A DNA stretch of 64,000 nt from Agrococcus jejuensis (GCF_900099705.1 NZ_LT629695.1:558001-622000); one strand, 5' to 3'. Positions 38,836 to 49,929 are shown, numbered from the stretch's first letter. Translations and numbers: made by a program. Notes: generated from the letters alone by a model not told the origin.

Positions 38836-39915
38836 TCAGGACTCGTCGGCGAGCGCCGCGAGCCTGGCCTCCTCGTCGGCCGAGATGCACGAGTCGATCA
38901 CGGCCTGCAGCGCGCCATCCATCACGGTGTCGAGGTTGTACGCCTTGAAGCCCGTGCGGTGGTCGGCGATGCGGTTCTCGGGGAAGTTGTACGTGCGGAT
39001 GCGCTCCGAGCGGTCCATGCCGCGGATCTGCGAGCGACGCGCGTCGGAGGCGGCTGCGTCGAGCTCCTCCTGCTGCTTCGCGAGCAGGCGGGCGCGCAGC
39101 ACGCGCATGCCGGCCTCGCGGTTCTGCAGCTGCGACTTCTCGTTCTGCATCGACACGACGATGCCGGAGGGCAGGTGCGTGATGCGCACGGCGGAGTCGG
39201 TCGTGTTCACCGACTGGCCGCCGGGACCCGACGAGCGGAAGACGTCGATCTTCAGGTCGTTCGGGTCGATCTGCACCTCCTCGGGCTCGTCGACCTCGGG
39301 GAAGACGAGCACGCCGGTGGTGGAGGTGTGGATGCGGCCCTGCGACTCGGTCGCGGGCACGCGCTGCACGCGGTGCACGCCGCCCTCGTACTTCAGCGAC
39401 GCCCACACGCCCTGCGCGGGGTCGGACGCGGAGCCCTTGATGGCGACCTGGACGTCCTTGTAGCCGCCCATGTCGCTCGTCGTGTGCTCGAGCATCTCGG
39501 TCTTCCAGCCGCGGCTGGTGGCGTAGTGCTCGTACATGCGCAGGAGGTCGGCTGCGAAGAGCGCCGACTCCTCGCCGCCCTCGCCGCCCTTGATCTCCAT
39601 GATCACGTCGCGGCCGTCGTCGGGGTCGCGTGGGATGAGCAGGCGCCGCAGGCGCTCCTCGGCCTCGTACGCACCCTGCTCGAGCGTGGGCACCTCGTCG
39701 GCGAACGCCTCGTCCTCGCGGGCGAGCTCGCGGGCGGCGGCGAGGTCCTCCCCCGCCGCCGTCCACCGCTCGTGCGCCGCCTTGATCTGGCTGAGCTCCG
39801 CGTAGCGGCGGTTGACGCGCTTGGCGCGCCCCGCATCCGCGTGCAGCGCAGGATCCGCGAGCTGGTGCTCGAGGTCCGCGTGCTCGCTCAGCAGCGCCGA
39901 GACGGATTCGAACAC
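38836..39915 (-). CDS. prfA: Peptide chain release factor 1
   Basis: 359 residues. The peptidyl-tRNA hydrolysis motif is [18 protein letters not shown] with GGQ. The stop-codon recognition region near [13 protein letters not shown] and the [16 protein letters not shown] block mark RF1. It releases peptides at UAA and UAG. The GTG at 39915 starts 5 nt after the rho stop. No ATG is available; the open frame continues upstream only as an antisense reading of rho. Its modifying enzyme prmC, normally the next gene, is 12 kb away here. Confidence 0.96.
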   Translation of the reverse strand: MFESVSALLSEHADLEHQLADPALHADAGRAKRVNRRYAELSQIKAAHERWTAAGEDLAAARELAREDEAFADEVPTLEQGAYEAEERLRRLLIPRDPDDGRDVIMEIKGGEGGEESALFAADLLRMYEHYATSRGWKTEMLEHTTSDMGGYKDVQVAIKGSASDPAQGVWASLKYEGGVHRVQRVPATESQGRIHTSTTGVLVFPEVDEPEEVQIDPNDLKIDVFRSSGPGGQSVNTTDSAVRITHLPSGIVVSMQNEKSQLQNREAGMRVLRARLLAKQQEELDAAASDARRSQIRGMDRSERIRTYNFPENRIADHRTGFKAYNLDTVMDGALQAVIDSCISADEEARLAALADES

Positions 39916-39920
39916 GTGAG

Positions 39921-41933
39921 TCAGGCCTGCTCGCCCGGCGTCGACTTCGAGACCTTCATGAGGAACTCGACGTTCGACTGGGTGTCCTTGAGGTTCTTGA
40001 GCACGAGCTCCGTCGCCTGCTGCGGGTCGAGACCCGCGAGCGCACGGCGCAGCTTCCACATGACCTTGGTCTCCTCGGTGCCGAGCAGCATCTCCTCGCG
40101 GCGCGTGCCCGATGCGTTGACGTCGACGGCCGGGAAGATGCGCTTGTCGGCGAGCTGGCGCGAGAGGCGCAGCTCCATGTTGCCGGTGCCCTTGAACTCC
40201 TCGAAGATGACCTCGTCCATCTTCGAGCCCGTCTCGACGAGCGCCGTGGCGAGGATCGTGAGCGAGCCGCCGTGCTCGATGTTGCGCGCGGCGCCGAAGA
40301 AGCGCTTCGGCGGGTACAACGCGCTCGAGTCGACGCCACCAGAGAGGATGCGACCCGACGCGGGCGTCGAGAGGTTGTAGGCGCGGCCGAGGCGCGTGAT
40401 GCCGTCGAGCAGCACCACGACGTCCTTGCCGAGCTCGACGAGGCGCTTCGCGCGCTCGATCGCGAGCTCCGCGAGGGTCGTGTGGTCCTCGGCGGGACGG
40501 TCGAACGTCGACGCGATGACCTCGCCCTTGACGGTGCGCTGGAAGTCGGTGACCTCCTCGGGGCGCTCGTCGACGAGGACGATCATGAGGTGGACCTCGG
40601 GGTTGTTCTCGGCGATCGCGTTCGCGATGGCCTGCATCACGAGCGTCTTGCCGGCCTTGGGCGGCGAGACGATGAGGCCGCGCTGGCCCTTGCCGATCGG
40701 GGCGACGAGGTCGATGACGCGCGTCGAGAGCTTGCCGGGCACGGTCTCGAGACGCAGGCGGTCCTGCGCGTAGAGCGGCGTGAGCGACGAGAACTCGGGA
40801 CGGTTCGCGGCCTCCTCGGCGGGCAGGCCGTTGATCGAGTCGACGCGCACGAGCGCGTTGAACTTCTGGCGGCCCTGCACGCCCTGCGCCTCGCCCTCGC
40901 GGGGCTGCTTGATGGCGCCGGTGACGGCGTCGCCCTTGCGGAGGTTGTGCTTGCGCACCTGGCCGAGCGACACGTAGACGTCGCTGTTGCCCGGGAGGTA
41001 GCCCGTGGTGCGCACGAAGGCGTAGTTCTCGAGCACGTCGAGGATGCCGGCGACGGGCAGCAGCACGTCGTCGTCGAGGATCTCGGGCTCGAGGTCGTCG
41101 CCGCGGCCCTGGCCGCGACGGCGGTCGCGCGTGCGGCCGCGGCGCGACTCGAGGTCGACGTCGTTGCCACCGCGCTGGTTGCGGCCGTTGCCGCCCTGGC
41201 CGTTCTGGTTGCCGTTCTGGTTGCCGTTCTGGCCGTTGCCGTCCTGGCGGCGACCGCGACGGTTGCCCTCGGCGGGCTGCTCGTCGTCGGCGTCGTTCGC
41301 CTGCTGCTGCTGCTGGCGGCCGCCCTGCTGCTGCGGCTGGTCGCCCTTGTCCTGCTGGTCGGCGTTCGCCGCGCCCTTGCCGCGGCCACGGCGGCGACGG
41401 CTCGTGCGGGGCTCGCCCTGCTCGGCGTCGTCGGCGGGCTGCTCGGCCTTGGGCTCGTCGGCCTTGGCGCCGTCGGCCTTCGGCTCGTCCTTGGCCTCGC
41501 CAGCGGCGTCGCCGGCCTCGGGGGCGGCGTCGGCAGCGGGTGCCTCGGCCGGCGTCTCGGCGGCAGCGTCGGCGACGGGCGCCTCGGCAGCCGGCTCCTC
41601 GGCAGCGGGTGCCTCGGCCTCGGCGGCCGGGGCCTCCTCGACCTTCTTCTTGCGCGGCGCGCGCTTGCGCTTCGGCGCCTCGACGGGAGCGTCCTCGCTC
41701 GCGGCGGGCGCCTCGGCGGCAGCCTCGGCGGGCGCGGCCTCGGCCGGCGCCTCGTCGACCGGCAGGTCGAGCGTGGCGGCCTCGGGCGCCGCGGCGGCGC
41801 TCTGCGCACGGCGCGAGCGACGCGCCTTCGGCGGCGCGGCAGGGGCCTCGGTGGCGGGTGCGGCGTCGGGCTGCTGCGTGGGCTCTGCGGCCTCTGCGGC
41901 GGCAGCGTCGACGTCGGTGGTCTCGTTGGTCAT
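39921..41933 (-). CDS. rho: Transcription termination factor Rho with long disordered N-terminus
   Basis: 670 residues. The first ~160 are Ala/Glu/Pro-rich, then come Arg/Gly/Asn/Gln-rich tracts ([20 protein letters not shown]) to about residue 275. The conserved core follows: the RNA-binding fold ([14 protein letters not shown]), P-loop [12 protein letters not shown] and [16 protein letters not shown]. Hexameric RNA helicase that ends transcripts. The N-terminal extension replaces the usual short leader and is typical of high-GC actinobacteria, where such tracts can bind RNA or drive condensates. AGGGAG lies 5 nt before the ATG. Confidence 0.97.
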   Translation of the reverse strand: MTNETTDVDAAAAEAAEPTQQPDAAPATEAPAAPPKARRSRRAQSAAAAPEAATLDLPVDEAPAEAAPAEAAAEAPAASEDAPVEAPKRKRAPRKKKVEEAPAAEAEAPAAEEPAAEAPVADAAAETPAEAPAADAAPEAGDAAGEAKDEPKADGAKADEPKAEQPADDAEQGEPRTSRRRRGRGKGAANADQQDKGDQPQQQGGRQQQQQANDADDEQPAEGNRRGRRQDGNGQNGNQNGNQNGQGGNGRNQRGGNDVDLESRRGRTRDRRRGQGRGDDLEPEILDDDVLLPVAGILDVLENYAFVRTTGYLPGNSDVYVSLGQVRKHNLRKGDAVTGAIKQPREGEAQGVQGRQKFNALVRVDSINGLPAEEAANRPEFSSLTPLYAQDRLRLETVPGKLSTRVIDLVAPIGKGQRGLIVSPPKAGKTLVMQAIANAIAENNPEVHLMIVLVDERPEEVTDFQRTVKGEVIASTFDRPAEDHTTLAELAIERAKRLVELGKDVVVLLDGITRLGRAYNLSTPASGRILSGGVDSSALYPPKRFFGAARNIEHGGSLTILATALVETGSKMDEVIFEEFKGTGNMELRLSRQLADKRIFPAVDVNASGTRREEMLLGTEETKVMWKLRRALAGLDPQQATELVLKNLKDTQSNVEFLMKVSKSTPGEQA

Positions 41934-41953
41934 CGTTCTCCCTTTCCGGGGAA

Positions 41954-41972
41954 GGCCGTGGCGGACACGGCC
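41954..41972 (-). promoter_or_regulatory. Hairpin in the rho leader
   Basis: GGCCGTG, a 5-nt loop, CACGGCC, located 21-39 nt before the rho ATG in the 150-nt thrB-rho gap. Rho genes are often autoregulated through their leader. This stem could be a weak attenuator or simply the thrB terminator; evidence is structural only. Confidence 0.35.
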
Positions 41973-42083
41973 TCAGATGCACGGACCCATCGCGCGGCGT
42001 GGAAGGACATCGCCGATCGATGGGGCGGTGCTGCGACTGGAGTCTCGTGATCCCCCGCAGGCGGACACGGATCGTGGCCGGGA

Positions 42084-43001
42084 CTAGCGGGGATTGCCCT
42101 CGACTGTACCACCCTTGATGTCGACGGCGAGCAGATGGGATTCCCAGGAATCCTCCTGCGCCGCGACGATCTCGGCTGCGGCGAGGCGCTGCTCGGGGTC
42201 GCTCGACAGCACGAGCACCGAGGGTCCGGCGCCCGAGACGACGGCCGCGTGGCCCGCGGCGCGCAGCGCCTCGACCAGTCGGCTCGTCGACGGCATCGCC
42301 GATGCGCGGTAGCGCTGGTGCAGGCGATCCTCGGTCGCTGCGAACAGCAGGCCGGGCGTCTGCGTGAGCGCCGCGATGAGCAGCGCGGCGCGCGAGAGGT
42401 TGAACACGGCGTCGGCGTGCGGCACGTCGGCCGGCTGCAGGCTGCGCGCGAGCGACGTCGACATGCGCTCCTGCGGCACGGCCACGAGCAGCGAGACGCC
42501 GCGGTGCACCGCGAGCTCCGTGTGGTGGGGGCCGTCGTCGTCGACCCACGCGATCGTGAGGCCGCCGAAGATGGCGGGCGCGACGTTGTCGGGGTGACCC
42601 TCGAGCTCGGTCGCGAGGCGCAGCACGGTCGCGTCGTCGACGTCGACGTCGTCGCCGACGAGGCCGACGGCCGCGAGCACGCCCGACACGATCGCGGCGC
42701 CCGACGAGCCCATGCCGCGCGAGTGCGGGATGGCGTTGCGGGCGTGGATGCGCAGGCCCGGCGCGGGCACGCCGAGGCGATCGAACGCGTGGAGGGCCGC
42801 GCGCGCGACGAGGTGGGTCTCGTCGGTCGGCACCTCGCCGGCGCCGACGCCCTCGACCGTGATCTCGACGCCCGACTCGATGGCCTCGACGTCGAGCTCG
42901 TCGTGCACGTTGAGCGCGAGGCCCAGCGTGTCGAACCCGGGGCCGAGGTTGGCGCTCGTCGCGGGCACGCGCACGCGCACGCGACGACCGACGAGCGTCA
43001 C
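42084..43001 (-). CDS. thrB: Homoserine kinase
   Basis: 305 residues of the GHMP kinase family. N-terminal [22 protein letters not shown] loop [16 protein letters not shown], and the C-terminal [12 protein letters not shown] motif are all present. It phosphorylates homoserine for ThrC, whose gene precedes it. The GTG start overlaps the thrC stop (GTGA). Fourth gene of the lysA-hom-thrC-thrB unit. Confidence 0.96.
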   Translation of the reverse strand: MTLVGRRVRVRVPATSANLGPGFDTLGLALNVHDELDVEAIESGVEITVEGVGAGEVPTDETHLVARAALHAFDRLGVPAPGLRIHARNAIPHSRGMGSSGAAIVSGVLAAVGLVGDDVDVDDATVLRLATELEGHPDNVAPAIFGGLTIAWVDDDGPHHTELAVHRGVSLLVAVPQERMSTSLARSLQPADVPHADAVFNLSRAALLIAALTQTPGLLFAATEDRLHQRYRASAMPSTSRLVEALRAAGHAAVVSGAGPSVLVLSSDPEQRLAAAEIVAAQEDSWESHLLAVDIKGGTVEGNPR

Positions 43002-44068
43002 GCGAGACCCAGGAGGCTCGCGACCTCGCTCGTCTCGGCCTTCACGACCTGCGGCGACGCATCCGTGCCGTCATCCGACTTCAGACCCCACTGCGCGTCC
43101 TTGAGGCCGTGGCCCGTGACGGTGAGCACGACGGTGGAGCCCTTGGGCACGTCGCCGGCCGCGTGGCGCTCGAGCAGGCCCGCGAGGCTGATGGCCGAGG
43201 CGGGCTCGACGAAGATGCCCTCGTCGCGCGCCAGCAGGCGCTGCGCCGCGAGGATGCGCTCGTCGTCGATCGCCCAGAAGCCGCCCTGCGACTCGTCGCG
43301 CACCGCGAGGGCCTGCTCCCACGATGCGGGGTTGCCGATGCGGATGGCCGTGGCCACGGTGTCGGGCTCGCGCACGACCTCGCCGCGCACGATCGGCGCG
43401 GAGCCGAGCGCCTGGAAGCCGAGCATGCGGGGCGTGCGCGTGGCGTCGCCGCGCTGCGCCGCCTGCGTGTAGCCGCGCCAGTAGGCCGTGATGTTGCCGG
43501 CGTTGCCGACGGGGATGAAGTGCAGGTCGGGCGCGTCGCCCAGCACGTCGACGATCTCGAACGAGGCGGTCTTCTGCCCCTCGATGCGGTCGTCGTTCAC
43601 GGAGTTGACGAGGTGCACGGGGTAGTGCTGCGACAGCTCCTTCGTGATCTCGAGGCAGTCGTCGAAGTTGCCCTGCACCTGCAGGATGCGCGCGCCGTGC
43701 ACGACCGACTGGGCGAGCTTGCCCATGGCGATCTTGCCGTCGGGCACGAGCACGGCGGCGGTGATGCCCGCGTGCGCCGCGTAGGCGGCCGCCGAGGCCG
43801 ACGTGTTGCCCGTCGACGCGCAGGCGATGGCCTTCGCGCCCTGCTCGACGGCCTTCGTGACCGCCATGGTCATGCCGCGGTCCTTGAAGGATCCCGTTGG
43901 GTTCATGCCCTCGAACTTCACGAAGACGCGAGCGTCGACGCGTGCCGAGAGGTGCGTCGCCTCGATGAGCGGCGTGCCGCCCTCGCCGAGCGTCACGATG
44001 GGCGTCGAGTCGGTGACGTCGAGCCGGTCTGCGTACTCGCGGATGACTCCGCGCCACTGGTGTGCCAT
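42998..44068 (-). CDS. thrC: Threonine synthase
   Basis: 356 residues, fold-type II PLP enzyme. The PLP lysine lies in [19 protein letters not shown], the phosphate loop is [14 protein letters not shown], and [15 protein letters not shown] binds the substrate. It turns O-phosphohomoserine into threonine. It lies 17 nt after hom and overlaps thrB. Confidence 0.96.
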   Translation of the reverse strand: MAHQWRGVIREYADRLDVTDSTPIVTLGEGGTPLIEATHLSARVDARVFVKFEGMNPTGSFKDRGMTMAVTKAVEQGAKAIACASTGNTSASAAAYAAHAGITAAVLVPDGKIAMGKLAQSVVHGARILQVQGNFDDCLEITKELSQHYPVHLVNSVNDDRIEGQKTASFEIVDVLGDAPDLHFIPVGNAGNITAYWRGYTQAAQRGDATRTPRMLGFQALGSAPIVRGEVVREPDTVATAIRIGNPASWEQALAVRDESQGGFWAIDDERILAAQRLLARDEGIFVEPASAISLAGLLERHAAGDVPKGSTVVLTVTGHGLKDAQWGLKSDDGTDASPQVVKAETSEVASLLGLA

Positions 44069-44085
44069 GCGTCCCTCTCCCCCGC

Positions 44086-45387
44086 TCAGGCCTGCGCCTC
44101 GATGCGGATGACGTGATCGATGCTCGCGACGTCCTCATGCGTGCGCAGAGCGTCGACGACCTGCTGCAGCCTGCCCTCGGGGGCGGCGTGCGTGCCGAGC
44201 ACCAGGCTAGCCGTCGGTCCATCCGCCACGTGCTGCTCGATGGCCTCGATCGACACGTCGTGCTGGCCGAGGATCGTCGCGATGGCCGCGAGCACGCCCG
44301 GGCGGTCGGCGACGGCGAGGCGCAGCTGGTAGCGGGTGGGCACGTCGGCGATCGGTGCGATCGGCAGGTTGGCGTGGCTCGACACGGCAAGGCCCGGGCC
44401 GCCGATGACGTGGCGGCGGGCGATCGAGACGAGGTCGCCGAGCACGGCCGACGCCGTCTCGGGGCCGCCGGCGCCCGCGCCGTAGAACATGAGGTCGCCG
44501 GCTGCCTCGGCCGTGACGAAGATGGCGTTCTTCGCCTCGTGCACGGCGGCGAGGGGGTGGTCGCCGGGGATGAGCGCCGGGTAGACGCGAGCGGAGACGC
44601 GCTCGCCGTCGGGGCCGTCGAGGCGCTCGCAGATCGCGAGCAGCTTCACGACGCGGCCGTCGCGCTCGGCCTGCTGCACGACCTCGGCCGAGATGTCGAG
44701 GATGCCCTCGCGGTGCACCTGCTCGACGGGCACGGTCGTGTGGAACGCGAGCGACGCGAGGATCGTGGCCTTCGACGCGGCGTCGTAGCCCTCGACGTCG
44801 GCGGTCGGGTCGGCCTCGGCGTAGCCCAGGCGCGTCGCCTCGGCGAGCGCATCCTCCATGGTGGCGCCCTCGCGGTGCATGAGGTCGAGGATGTAGTTCG
44901 TCGTGCCGTTGACGATGCCCATGACACGCGTGATGCGGTCGCCCGCGAGGCTCGCCTCGAGCGGACGGATGATGGGGATCGCGCCGCCGACGGCGGCCTC
45001 GAACGCGAGCTGGCCGCCGACGCGCTCTGCGGCGTCGAAGAGCTCGGGGCCGTGCGCGGCGACGAGCGCCTTGTTCGCCGTGACGACGTCGGCGCCCGCG
45101 TTCAGCGCGTCGAGCACGAGCGTGCGCGCGGGCTCGATGCCGCCGAGCAGCTCGACGACGATGTCGGCGGATGCGGCGAGGCGCGCGAGGTCGGTCGTGA
45201 GCAGCTCGCGGGGCAGCTCGACGTCGCGCTGGGCGTCGACGTCGCGCACGCCGATGCCGACGAGCTCGATGCGGGCACCGGCGCGGGCGGCGAGCTCGTC
45301 GCCGTGCTCGAGCAGCAGGCGCGCGACCTGCGAGCCGACGCTGCCGGCTCCGAGCAGCGCGACCTTGAGGCTGCGGTAGGCGGTCAT
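44086..45387 (-). CDS. hom: Homoserine dehydrogenase
   Basis: 433 residues. Nucleotide-binding [17 protein letters not shown] at the N-terminus; catalytic region with [11 protein letters not shown] and the [18 protein letters not shown] block including the catalytic Lys and Asp; a C-terminal ACT domain ([20 protein letters not shown]) for threonine feedback. It reduces aspartate semialdehyde to homoserine. The ATG at 45387 overlaps the lysA stop (ATGA); AGGAAC lies upstream. Confidence 0.96.
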   Translation of the reverse strand: MTAYRSLKVALLGAGSVGSQVARLLLEHGDELAARAGARIELVGIGVRDVDAQRDVELPRELLTTDLARLAASADIVVELLGGIEPARTLVLDALNAGADVVTANKALVAAHGPELFDAAERVGGQLAFEAAVGGAIPIIRPLEASLAGDRITRVMGIVNGTTNYILDLMHREGATMEDALAEATRLGYAEADPTADVEGYDAASKATILASLAFHTTVPVEQVHREGILDISAEVVQQAERDGRVVKLLAICERLDGPDGERVSARVYPALIPGDHPLAAVHEAKNAIFVTAEAAGDLMFYGAGAGGPETASAVLGDLVSIARRHVIGGPGLAVSSHANLPIAPIADVPTRYQLRLAVADRPGVLAAIATILGQHDVSIEAIEQHVADGPTASLVLGTHAAPEGRLQQVVDALRTHEDVASIDHVIRIEAQA

Positions 45388-46730
45388 GCGGTTCCTCCCA
45401 GGCCCGCGTCGCGCGCGAGCAGGTCGTCGATGGTCTCCCGACGCACGAGCACGCGCGATGCGCCGTCGGCAACGGCGACGATCGGCGGGCGGGGCGTCAT
45501 GTTGTAGTTCGAGGCGAGGCTCGCGCAGTACGCGCCCGTGGCGGGCACCGCGAGCAGGTCGCCGGGCGCGACGTCGCCGGGCAGGCGCACCTCGTCGACG
45601 ACGATGTCGCCCGACTCGCAGTGCAGGCCCACGACGCGGGCGCGCACGGCATCCGCATCCGACGACCGGCTCACGACGCGTGCCGTGTACTGCGCGCCGT
45701 AGAGCACGTGGCGCGGGTTGTCGCTCATGCCGCCGTCGACCGACACGTACACGCGCTCGCCATCGGCGAGCTCCATGCGCTTGATCGTGCCGACGCGGTA
45801 GATCGTGACGCCCGCGGGGCCGGCGATCGAGCGGCCGGGCTCGATGGCGACGCGCGGCATCCCGATGCCCTCGCGCTCGCACGCGGCACGCAGCGCCTCG
45901 GCGAACGACGCGGCGATCTGCTCGATCGGCTGCGGGTCGTCGGCCTCGGTGTAGGCGATGCCGAAGCCGCCGCCGACGTTGAGCTCGGGCAGCGGCCCGC
46001 CGGGCAGCAGCGACGCGTGCAGCGCCACCATGCGGTCGAACGCGGCCGCGAAGCCGGCGCCGTCGAAGATCTGCGAGCCGATGTGCGTGTGCAGGCCGCG
46101 CAGCTCGAGCACGTCGTCGGCGCGGATGCGGGCGACGAGCGCGGGAGCGTCGGCGATCGGCACGCCGAACTTCTGGTCCTCGTGGCTCGTGGCGAGGAAC
46201 TCGTGCGTCGACGCGTGCACGCCCACGTTGATGCGCAGGCGCATCCCCTGCCGCACGCCCGCCTCGGAGGCGACGCGCGTGAGGCGCTCGAGCTCGAGCT
46301 CGGAGTCGACGACGATCGTGCCGATGCCCGCGGCGACGGCGACGCGCAGCTCGGCCTCGGACTTGTTGCTGCCGTGGTAGCCCACGTGGGCGAGGTCGAC
46401 GCCGGCGGCGCGCACGAGCGCGAGCTCGCCCGCCGAGCACACGTCGACGCCGAGCCCCTCGGCCGTGACCCACCTGGCGACGTCGGCCGTGAGCAGCGCC
46501 TTGCCTGCGTAGTAGACGATCGGGTCGTCGAGCACGGCCGAGAACGCGGCGCGGATGCGGCGGGCACGGCCGCGCAGCTCGCCCTCGTCGAGCAGCATGA
46601 GCGGGGTGCCGTGCTCGGCGACGAGCGCGTCGACGCTCGTGCCGCCGACGTGCACGACGCCGTCGACGCGGTGGGCGCTCGCCGGCCAGATGGCGGGCTG
46701 GAGCGCGTCTGCTTCAGGGGAATGGGTCAT
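45384..46730 (-). CDS. lysA: Diaminopimelate decarboxylase
   Basis: 448 residues, fold-type III PLP enzyme. PLP lysine in VYYAGKALLTADV, HTHIGSQIFDGAGF, NVGGGFGIAYTEAD and the C-terminal CESGDIV with the active-site Cys. It makes lysine from meso-diaminopimelate. I start at MTHSPEAD (46730); the frame runs open to 46784 without support. A leader of about 107 nt follows a TAGGCT box at 46844-46849. It is translationally coupled to hom. Confidence 0.95.
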   Translation of the reverse strand: MTHSPEADALQPAIWPASAHRVDGVVHVGGTSVDALVAEHGTPLMLLDEGELRGRARRIRAAFSAVLDDPIVYYAGKALLTADVARWVTAEGLGVDVCSAGELALVRAAGVDLAHVGYHGSNKSEAELRVAVAAGIGTIVVDSELELERLTRVASEAGVRQGMRLRINVGVHASTHEFLATSHEDQKFGVPIADAPALVARIRADDVLELRGLHTHIGSQIFDGAGFAAAFDRMVALHASLLPGGPLPELNVGGGFGIAYTEADDPQPIEQIAASFAEALRAACEREGIGMPRVAIEPGRSIAGPAGVTIYRVGTIKRMELADGERVYVSVDGGMSDNPRHVLYGAQYTARVVSRSSDADAVRARVVGLHCESGDIVVDEVRLPGDVAPGDLLAVPATGAYCASLASNYNMTPRPPIVAVADGASRVLVRRETIDDLLARDAGLGGTA

Positions 46731-46843
46731 GTCGGTCCGTGGAGGGTGGGGATCGCCTGCGGTGCGAGCGCGGGCCTGCGGCACGACGCGCTCGGATCAG
46801 CAGGCGAGCGGACCCGGCTTGGCCCCTGAAGCCTGACCCGGCC

Positions 46844-46849
46844 AGCCTA
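46844..46849 (-). promoter_or_regulatory. -10 box (TAGGCT) upstream of lysA-hom-thrC-thrB
   Basis: TAGGCT in the 168-nt gap between the DUF2993 gene and lysA. The resulting leader of about 107 nt includes the stem CGCTCG-N10-CGAGCG but no lysine riboswitch or T-box features that I can recognise. Confidence 0.42.
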
Positions 46850-46898
46850 GCGGGCGCGGCATGGCGCATCCGCCCCGCTCGTCACGCGGCGACGCGCG

Positions 46899-47657
46899 TC
46901 AGCCGGAGCAGGTGCCGTGCGGCGACTGCAGCTGCAGCACCGAGCGCTGCTCGATCGCGAAGACCAGCAGCACGGCGCCGTTCGACACGCGCACGTCGGC
47001 GATCTCCATCGTCGTCGGCACGGAGTCGGCGACGCAGAACCCCGTCTGGTCGAACAGCGACGACGTGGGCACGCCGAACCGCTGCTCGAACTCCGCCGGC
47101 GCGAGGCGCGACGCCCCGACCTCGATCGACTGCGGCACGAGCACGATGCGCGACCCACGCGTCACGGGCTCGACGACGACCGTGACGTCGGTCGGCGACG
47201 ACCGCGTCGGCAGCTGCGCCTCGAGCTCGACGCGCAGCGCCGGCGGCTGCAGCGTGACGTCGACCACGGGGGCGTCCACGAAGTCGCCGGTCAGCTGCAC
47301 GACCGACTCGTGGTCGAGCGAGATGTACGAGTACACGCGCGGGATGGGCGTGAGCGGATTCGTCGGCAGGTCGTAGATCTCGGCGTGGAACGTGCCGTCG
47401 GCGACGCCGAGGTCGAGGTCGGCGACCGTGATCGCGACGTGGTCGACCGAGCCGAGCAGCAGCTGCAGGATGGCGCTGCCGCCCTCGATCTCGGCCTCGA
47501 CGTCGTTCGGGTCGTCGAGCTCGAGCGCGACCGCGATCTCCTCGCGGGCGATGCGCTCCATCTCCTTGCGCACGACGAGGTCGGCGATGACGGTCGCGCC
47601 GACGAGCGCGCCGATGCCTGCGAGGCCCATGGCCACGCGCACCAGCCGCCGCGGCAT
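46899..47657 (-). CDS. DUF2993 (LmeA-like) protein
   Basis: 252 residues with an N-terminal TM or uncleaved signal helix (about 8-27) and an extracytoplasmic domain of repeated amphipathic strands (LLGSVDHVAITVADLDLGVA, PIPRVYSYISLDHESVVQLT). This is the DUF2993/LmeA family, phospholipid-binding periplasmic proteins linked to mycobacterial envelope mannan. Two Cys (GFCVAD, HGTCSG) may form a disulfide. It starts 3 nt after the argS stop, inside the argS-lysA gap of the ancestral cluster. Confidence 0.85.
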   Translation of the reverse strand: MPRRLVRVAMGLAGIGALVGATVIADLVVRKEMERIAREEIAVALELDDPNDVEAEIEGGSAILQLLLGSVDHVAITVADLDLGVADGTFHAEIYDLPTNPLTPIPRVYSYISLDHESVVQLTGDFVDAPVVDVTLQPPALRVELEAQLPTRSSPTDVTVVVEPVTRGSRIVLVPQSIEVGASRLAPAEFEQRFGVPTSSLFDQTGFCVADSVPTTMEIADVRVSNGAVLLVFAIEQRSVLQLQSPHGTCSG

Positions 47658-47660
47658 CCG

Positions 47661-49310
47661 CTACATCCGCTCGGGAGCGCTCACGCCGAGGGTGCCCAGG
47701 GCGGTGCGCAGCACCTGGCCCGTGGCGTCGTTGAGCCACAGGCGCGAGCGGTTGACGTCCTCGATCGGGTCGTCGCCCTGCGGCACGACGCGGCACGCGT
47801 CGTACCAGCGGTGGTAGAGGCCCGCGAGCTCCTCGGCGAAGCGGGCGACGCGGTGCGGCTCGCGCAGCTGCGCCGACTGCGTCAGCACGCGCGGGAAGTC
47901 GGCGAGCGCGCCCAGCAGCGCCGCCTCGGTCTCGTGGTCGAGCGTCGACGCGTCGAACGCCGAGCGGTCGACGCCCGCCGCCGATGCGTTGCGCGCGACC
48001 GCCGACGTGCGCGCGTGGGCGTACTGCACGTAGAAGACGGGGTTGTCGTTCGACCGCTTCTGCAGCAGCTCGAGGTCGATGTCGAGGGGCGTGTCGACGC
48101 TCGAGCGGGCGAGCGAGTAGCGGGCGGCGTCGACGCCGACGACCTCGACGAGGTCCTCCATCGTCACGATCGTGCCTGCGCGCTTCGACATGCGCATGGG
48201 CTTGCCGTCGCGCACGAGGTTCACCATCTGGCCAATGAGCAGCTCGAGGTTCACGTGCGGCTCGTCGCCGAACGCGGCGCACATCGCCATCATGCGGCCG
48301 ACGTAGCCGTGGTGGTCGGCGCCGAGCATGATGAAGCACTGCTCGAAGCCGCGCTCGCGCTTGTTGAGGTAGTAGGCGAGGTCGCCCGAGAAGTACGCGG
48401 GCGCGCCGTTCGAGCGCACGACGACGCGATCCTTGTCGTCGCCGAGCTCGGTCGAGCGCAGCCACGTCGCGCCGTCCTGCTCGAAGATGTGGCCGCGCTC
48501 GCGCAGACGCTCGATCGCGCGCTCGACGTCGCCGTTCGCCTGCACGTCGTGCTCGTGGAAGAACACGTCGAACACGACGCCGAAGTCGGCGAGCGACTGC
48601 TTGATCTCGCCGAACATCAGCTGCACGCCGTGCTCGCGGAAGTGCTCCTGCAGCGCGTCGTCGTCGAGGTCGAGCAGGTCGATCTCGCTCGCCGCCTCGA
48701 CGCGCGCGGCGATGTCGGCGATGTAGTCGCCGCCGTAGCCGTCCTCGGGCGTCGGCTGCCCGCGCCATGCGGCGACGAGGCTGCGCGCGAAGCGGTCGAT
48801 CTGCGCGCCGTGGTCGTTGAAGTAGTACTCGCGGGTCACGCGCGCACCCTGCGACTCGAGGATGCGGGCGAGCGAGTCGCCGACGGCGGCCCAGCGCGTG
48901 CCGCCGAGGTGCAGCGGCCCCGTGGGGTTCGCCGACACGAACTCGAGGTTCATCTGGATGCCCTGCATCGAGTCGCCGCGACCGTACGCGCCGCCGGCCT
49001 CGACGATCGTGCGGGCGAGCTCGCCCGCGGCAGCGGCGTCGAGGCGCAGGTTGAGGAAGCCGGGGCCGGCGACCTCGACGCCTGCGACGCCCGGGATCGC
49101 CTGGATGCGCTCCTGCAGCTGCGCGGCGAGGTCGCGCGGCGGCATGCCGACGCGCTTCGCGAGGCGCATGGCCGCGTTCGTCGTCCAGTCGCCGTGCTCG
49201 CGGCTGCGCGGCCGCTCGAGCACGATGTCGGTCGCCGCGACCTCCGCGCGGTCGCCGACGACCGCCTGCACGGAGGCGAGGAGGGCTTCGGAGAGGGCGG
49301 CGGGATGCAT
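47661..49310 (-). CDS. argS: Arginyl-tRNA synthetase
   Basis: 549 residues of class Ia. N-terminal additional domain, HIGH-type motif as [14 protein letters not shown] (about 113-126), KMSKS-type region as [16 protein letters not shown] (the canonical Lys is Arg), and a C-terminal DALR anticodon domain ending [12 protein letters not shown]. It charges tRNA-Arg, one of which is encoded at 50802. The ATG at 49310 has TAGGAT 6 nt upstream. Confidence 0.96.
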   Translation of the reverse strand: MHPAALSEALLASVQAVVGDRAEVAATDIVLERPRSREHGDWTTNAAMRLAKRVGMPPRDLAAQLQERIQAIPGVAGVEVAGPGFLNLRLDAAAAGELARTIVEAGGAYGRGDSMQGIQMNLEFVSANPTGPLHLGGTRWAAVGDSLARILESQGARVTREYYFNDHGAQIDRFARSLVAAWRGQPTPEDGYGGDYIADIAARVEAASEIDLLDLDDDALQEHFREHGVQLMFGEIKQSLADFGVVFDVFFHEHDVQANGDVERAIERLRERGHIFEQDGATWLRSTELGDDKDRVVVRSNGAPAYFSGDLAYYLNKRERGFEQCFIMLGADHHGYVGRMMAMCAAFGDEPHVNLELLIGQMVNLVRDGKPMRMSKRAGTIVTMEDLVEVVGVDAARYSLARSSVDTPLDIDLELLQKRSNDNPVFYVQYAHARTSAVARNASAAGVDRSAFDASTLDHETEAALLGALADFPRVLTQSAQLREPHRVARFAEELAGLYHRWYDACRVVPQGDDPIEDVNRSRLWLNDATGQVLRTALGTLGVSAPERM

Positions 49311-49316
49311 CCCTCG

Positions 49317-49322
49317 ATCCTA
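49317..49322 (-). promoter_or_regulatory. -10 box (TAGGAT) of argS, leaderless
   Basis: TAGGAT ends 6 nt before the argS ATG and overlaps the oppositely oriented TATGCT of the lipoprotein gene by 2 bp. Confidence 0.5.
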
Positions 49323-49326
49323 TGCT
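49321..49326 (+). promoter_or_regulatory. -10 box (TATGCT) of the lipoprotein gene, leaderless
   Basis: TATGCT ends 6 nt before the ATG at 49333. With the argS box it makes a compact divergent promoter inside a 22-bp gap. Confidence 0.5.
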
Positions 49327-49332
49327 GGCCGC

Positions 49333-49902
49333 ATGCCACGCTCTCGCGCCCTCGTCGCCGTGCTCGCCGTCGCCGGGGCGCTCGCGCTCGCCGCCTGCAC
49401 GCCCGGTGCGCTCGGCGACGACGACGCGCCGAGCACGAGCCCCACGCCGACGCCGGCGCCGCCGCCCTCCGACGCGCCCGCGGATCCCGACCCCTCCGGC
49501 TTCGACCCCGCACCGTCGGAGGCTCCCGTCGTCGGCCCCGTCGACGGCGACCTGGACCTCGCGTGCGGCGACCTGCTCACGCCGCAGCAGGTGTACGACT
49601 TCAACCCCGAGATGCTCGCGACCGACGCCCCCACGGGCGGCCTGCCCGCCGGCTTCGCCACCATCGTCGAGGTCGGTGGCATCGTCTGCGCCTGGCAGCA
49701 CGCGACGAGCGGCGACGTGCTGCTCGTCGGCGTCGCGTCCGTCGAGGCCACGGAGGGTCACGACGGCTGGGACTGCACGCCCGTCACGTGCGCCGACGCG
49801 GTCGACGGCGACACGTACGTGCTCGTCGGCTCGCTCTACTTCGAGGGCGCCGAGGACCAGGGTCGCGAGCTCGCGAGGCTCGTCGCGGACAACGTCGGCT
49901 GA
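49333..49902 (+). CDS. Secreted lipoprotein of unknown function
   Basis: 189 residues. Lipoprotein signal [20 protein letters not shown] with lipobox LAAC at residues 19-22, then a Thr/Pro/Ala/Asp-rich linker of about 50 residues and a globular domain. That domain has four Cys (DLACGD, IVCAWQH, WDCTPVTCAD), probably two disulfides. CAWQ followed by a variable region recalls DUF3558-like lipoproteins, but this is only a hint. It diverges from argS and has a leaderless promoter. Confidence 0.78.
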   Translation: MPRSRALVAVLAVAGALALAACTPGALGDDDAPSTSPTPTPAPPPSDAPADPDPSGFDPAPSEAPVVGPVDGDLDLACGDLLTPQQVYDFNPEMLATDAPTGGLPAGFATIVEVGGIVCAWQHATSGDVLLVGVASVEATEGHDGWDCTPVTCADAVDGDTYVLVGSLYFEGAEDQGRELARLVADNVG

Positions 49903-49929
49903 CGCCGAGCGACGCCGCGGCCGAGCGGC

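Noticed and set aside
46731..46898. Lysine riboswitch or T-box before lysA
   Set aside because: The leader has one or two short stems but none of the conserved blocks of these elements that I can recognise.
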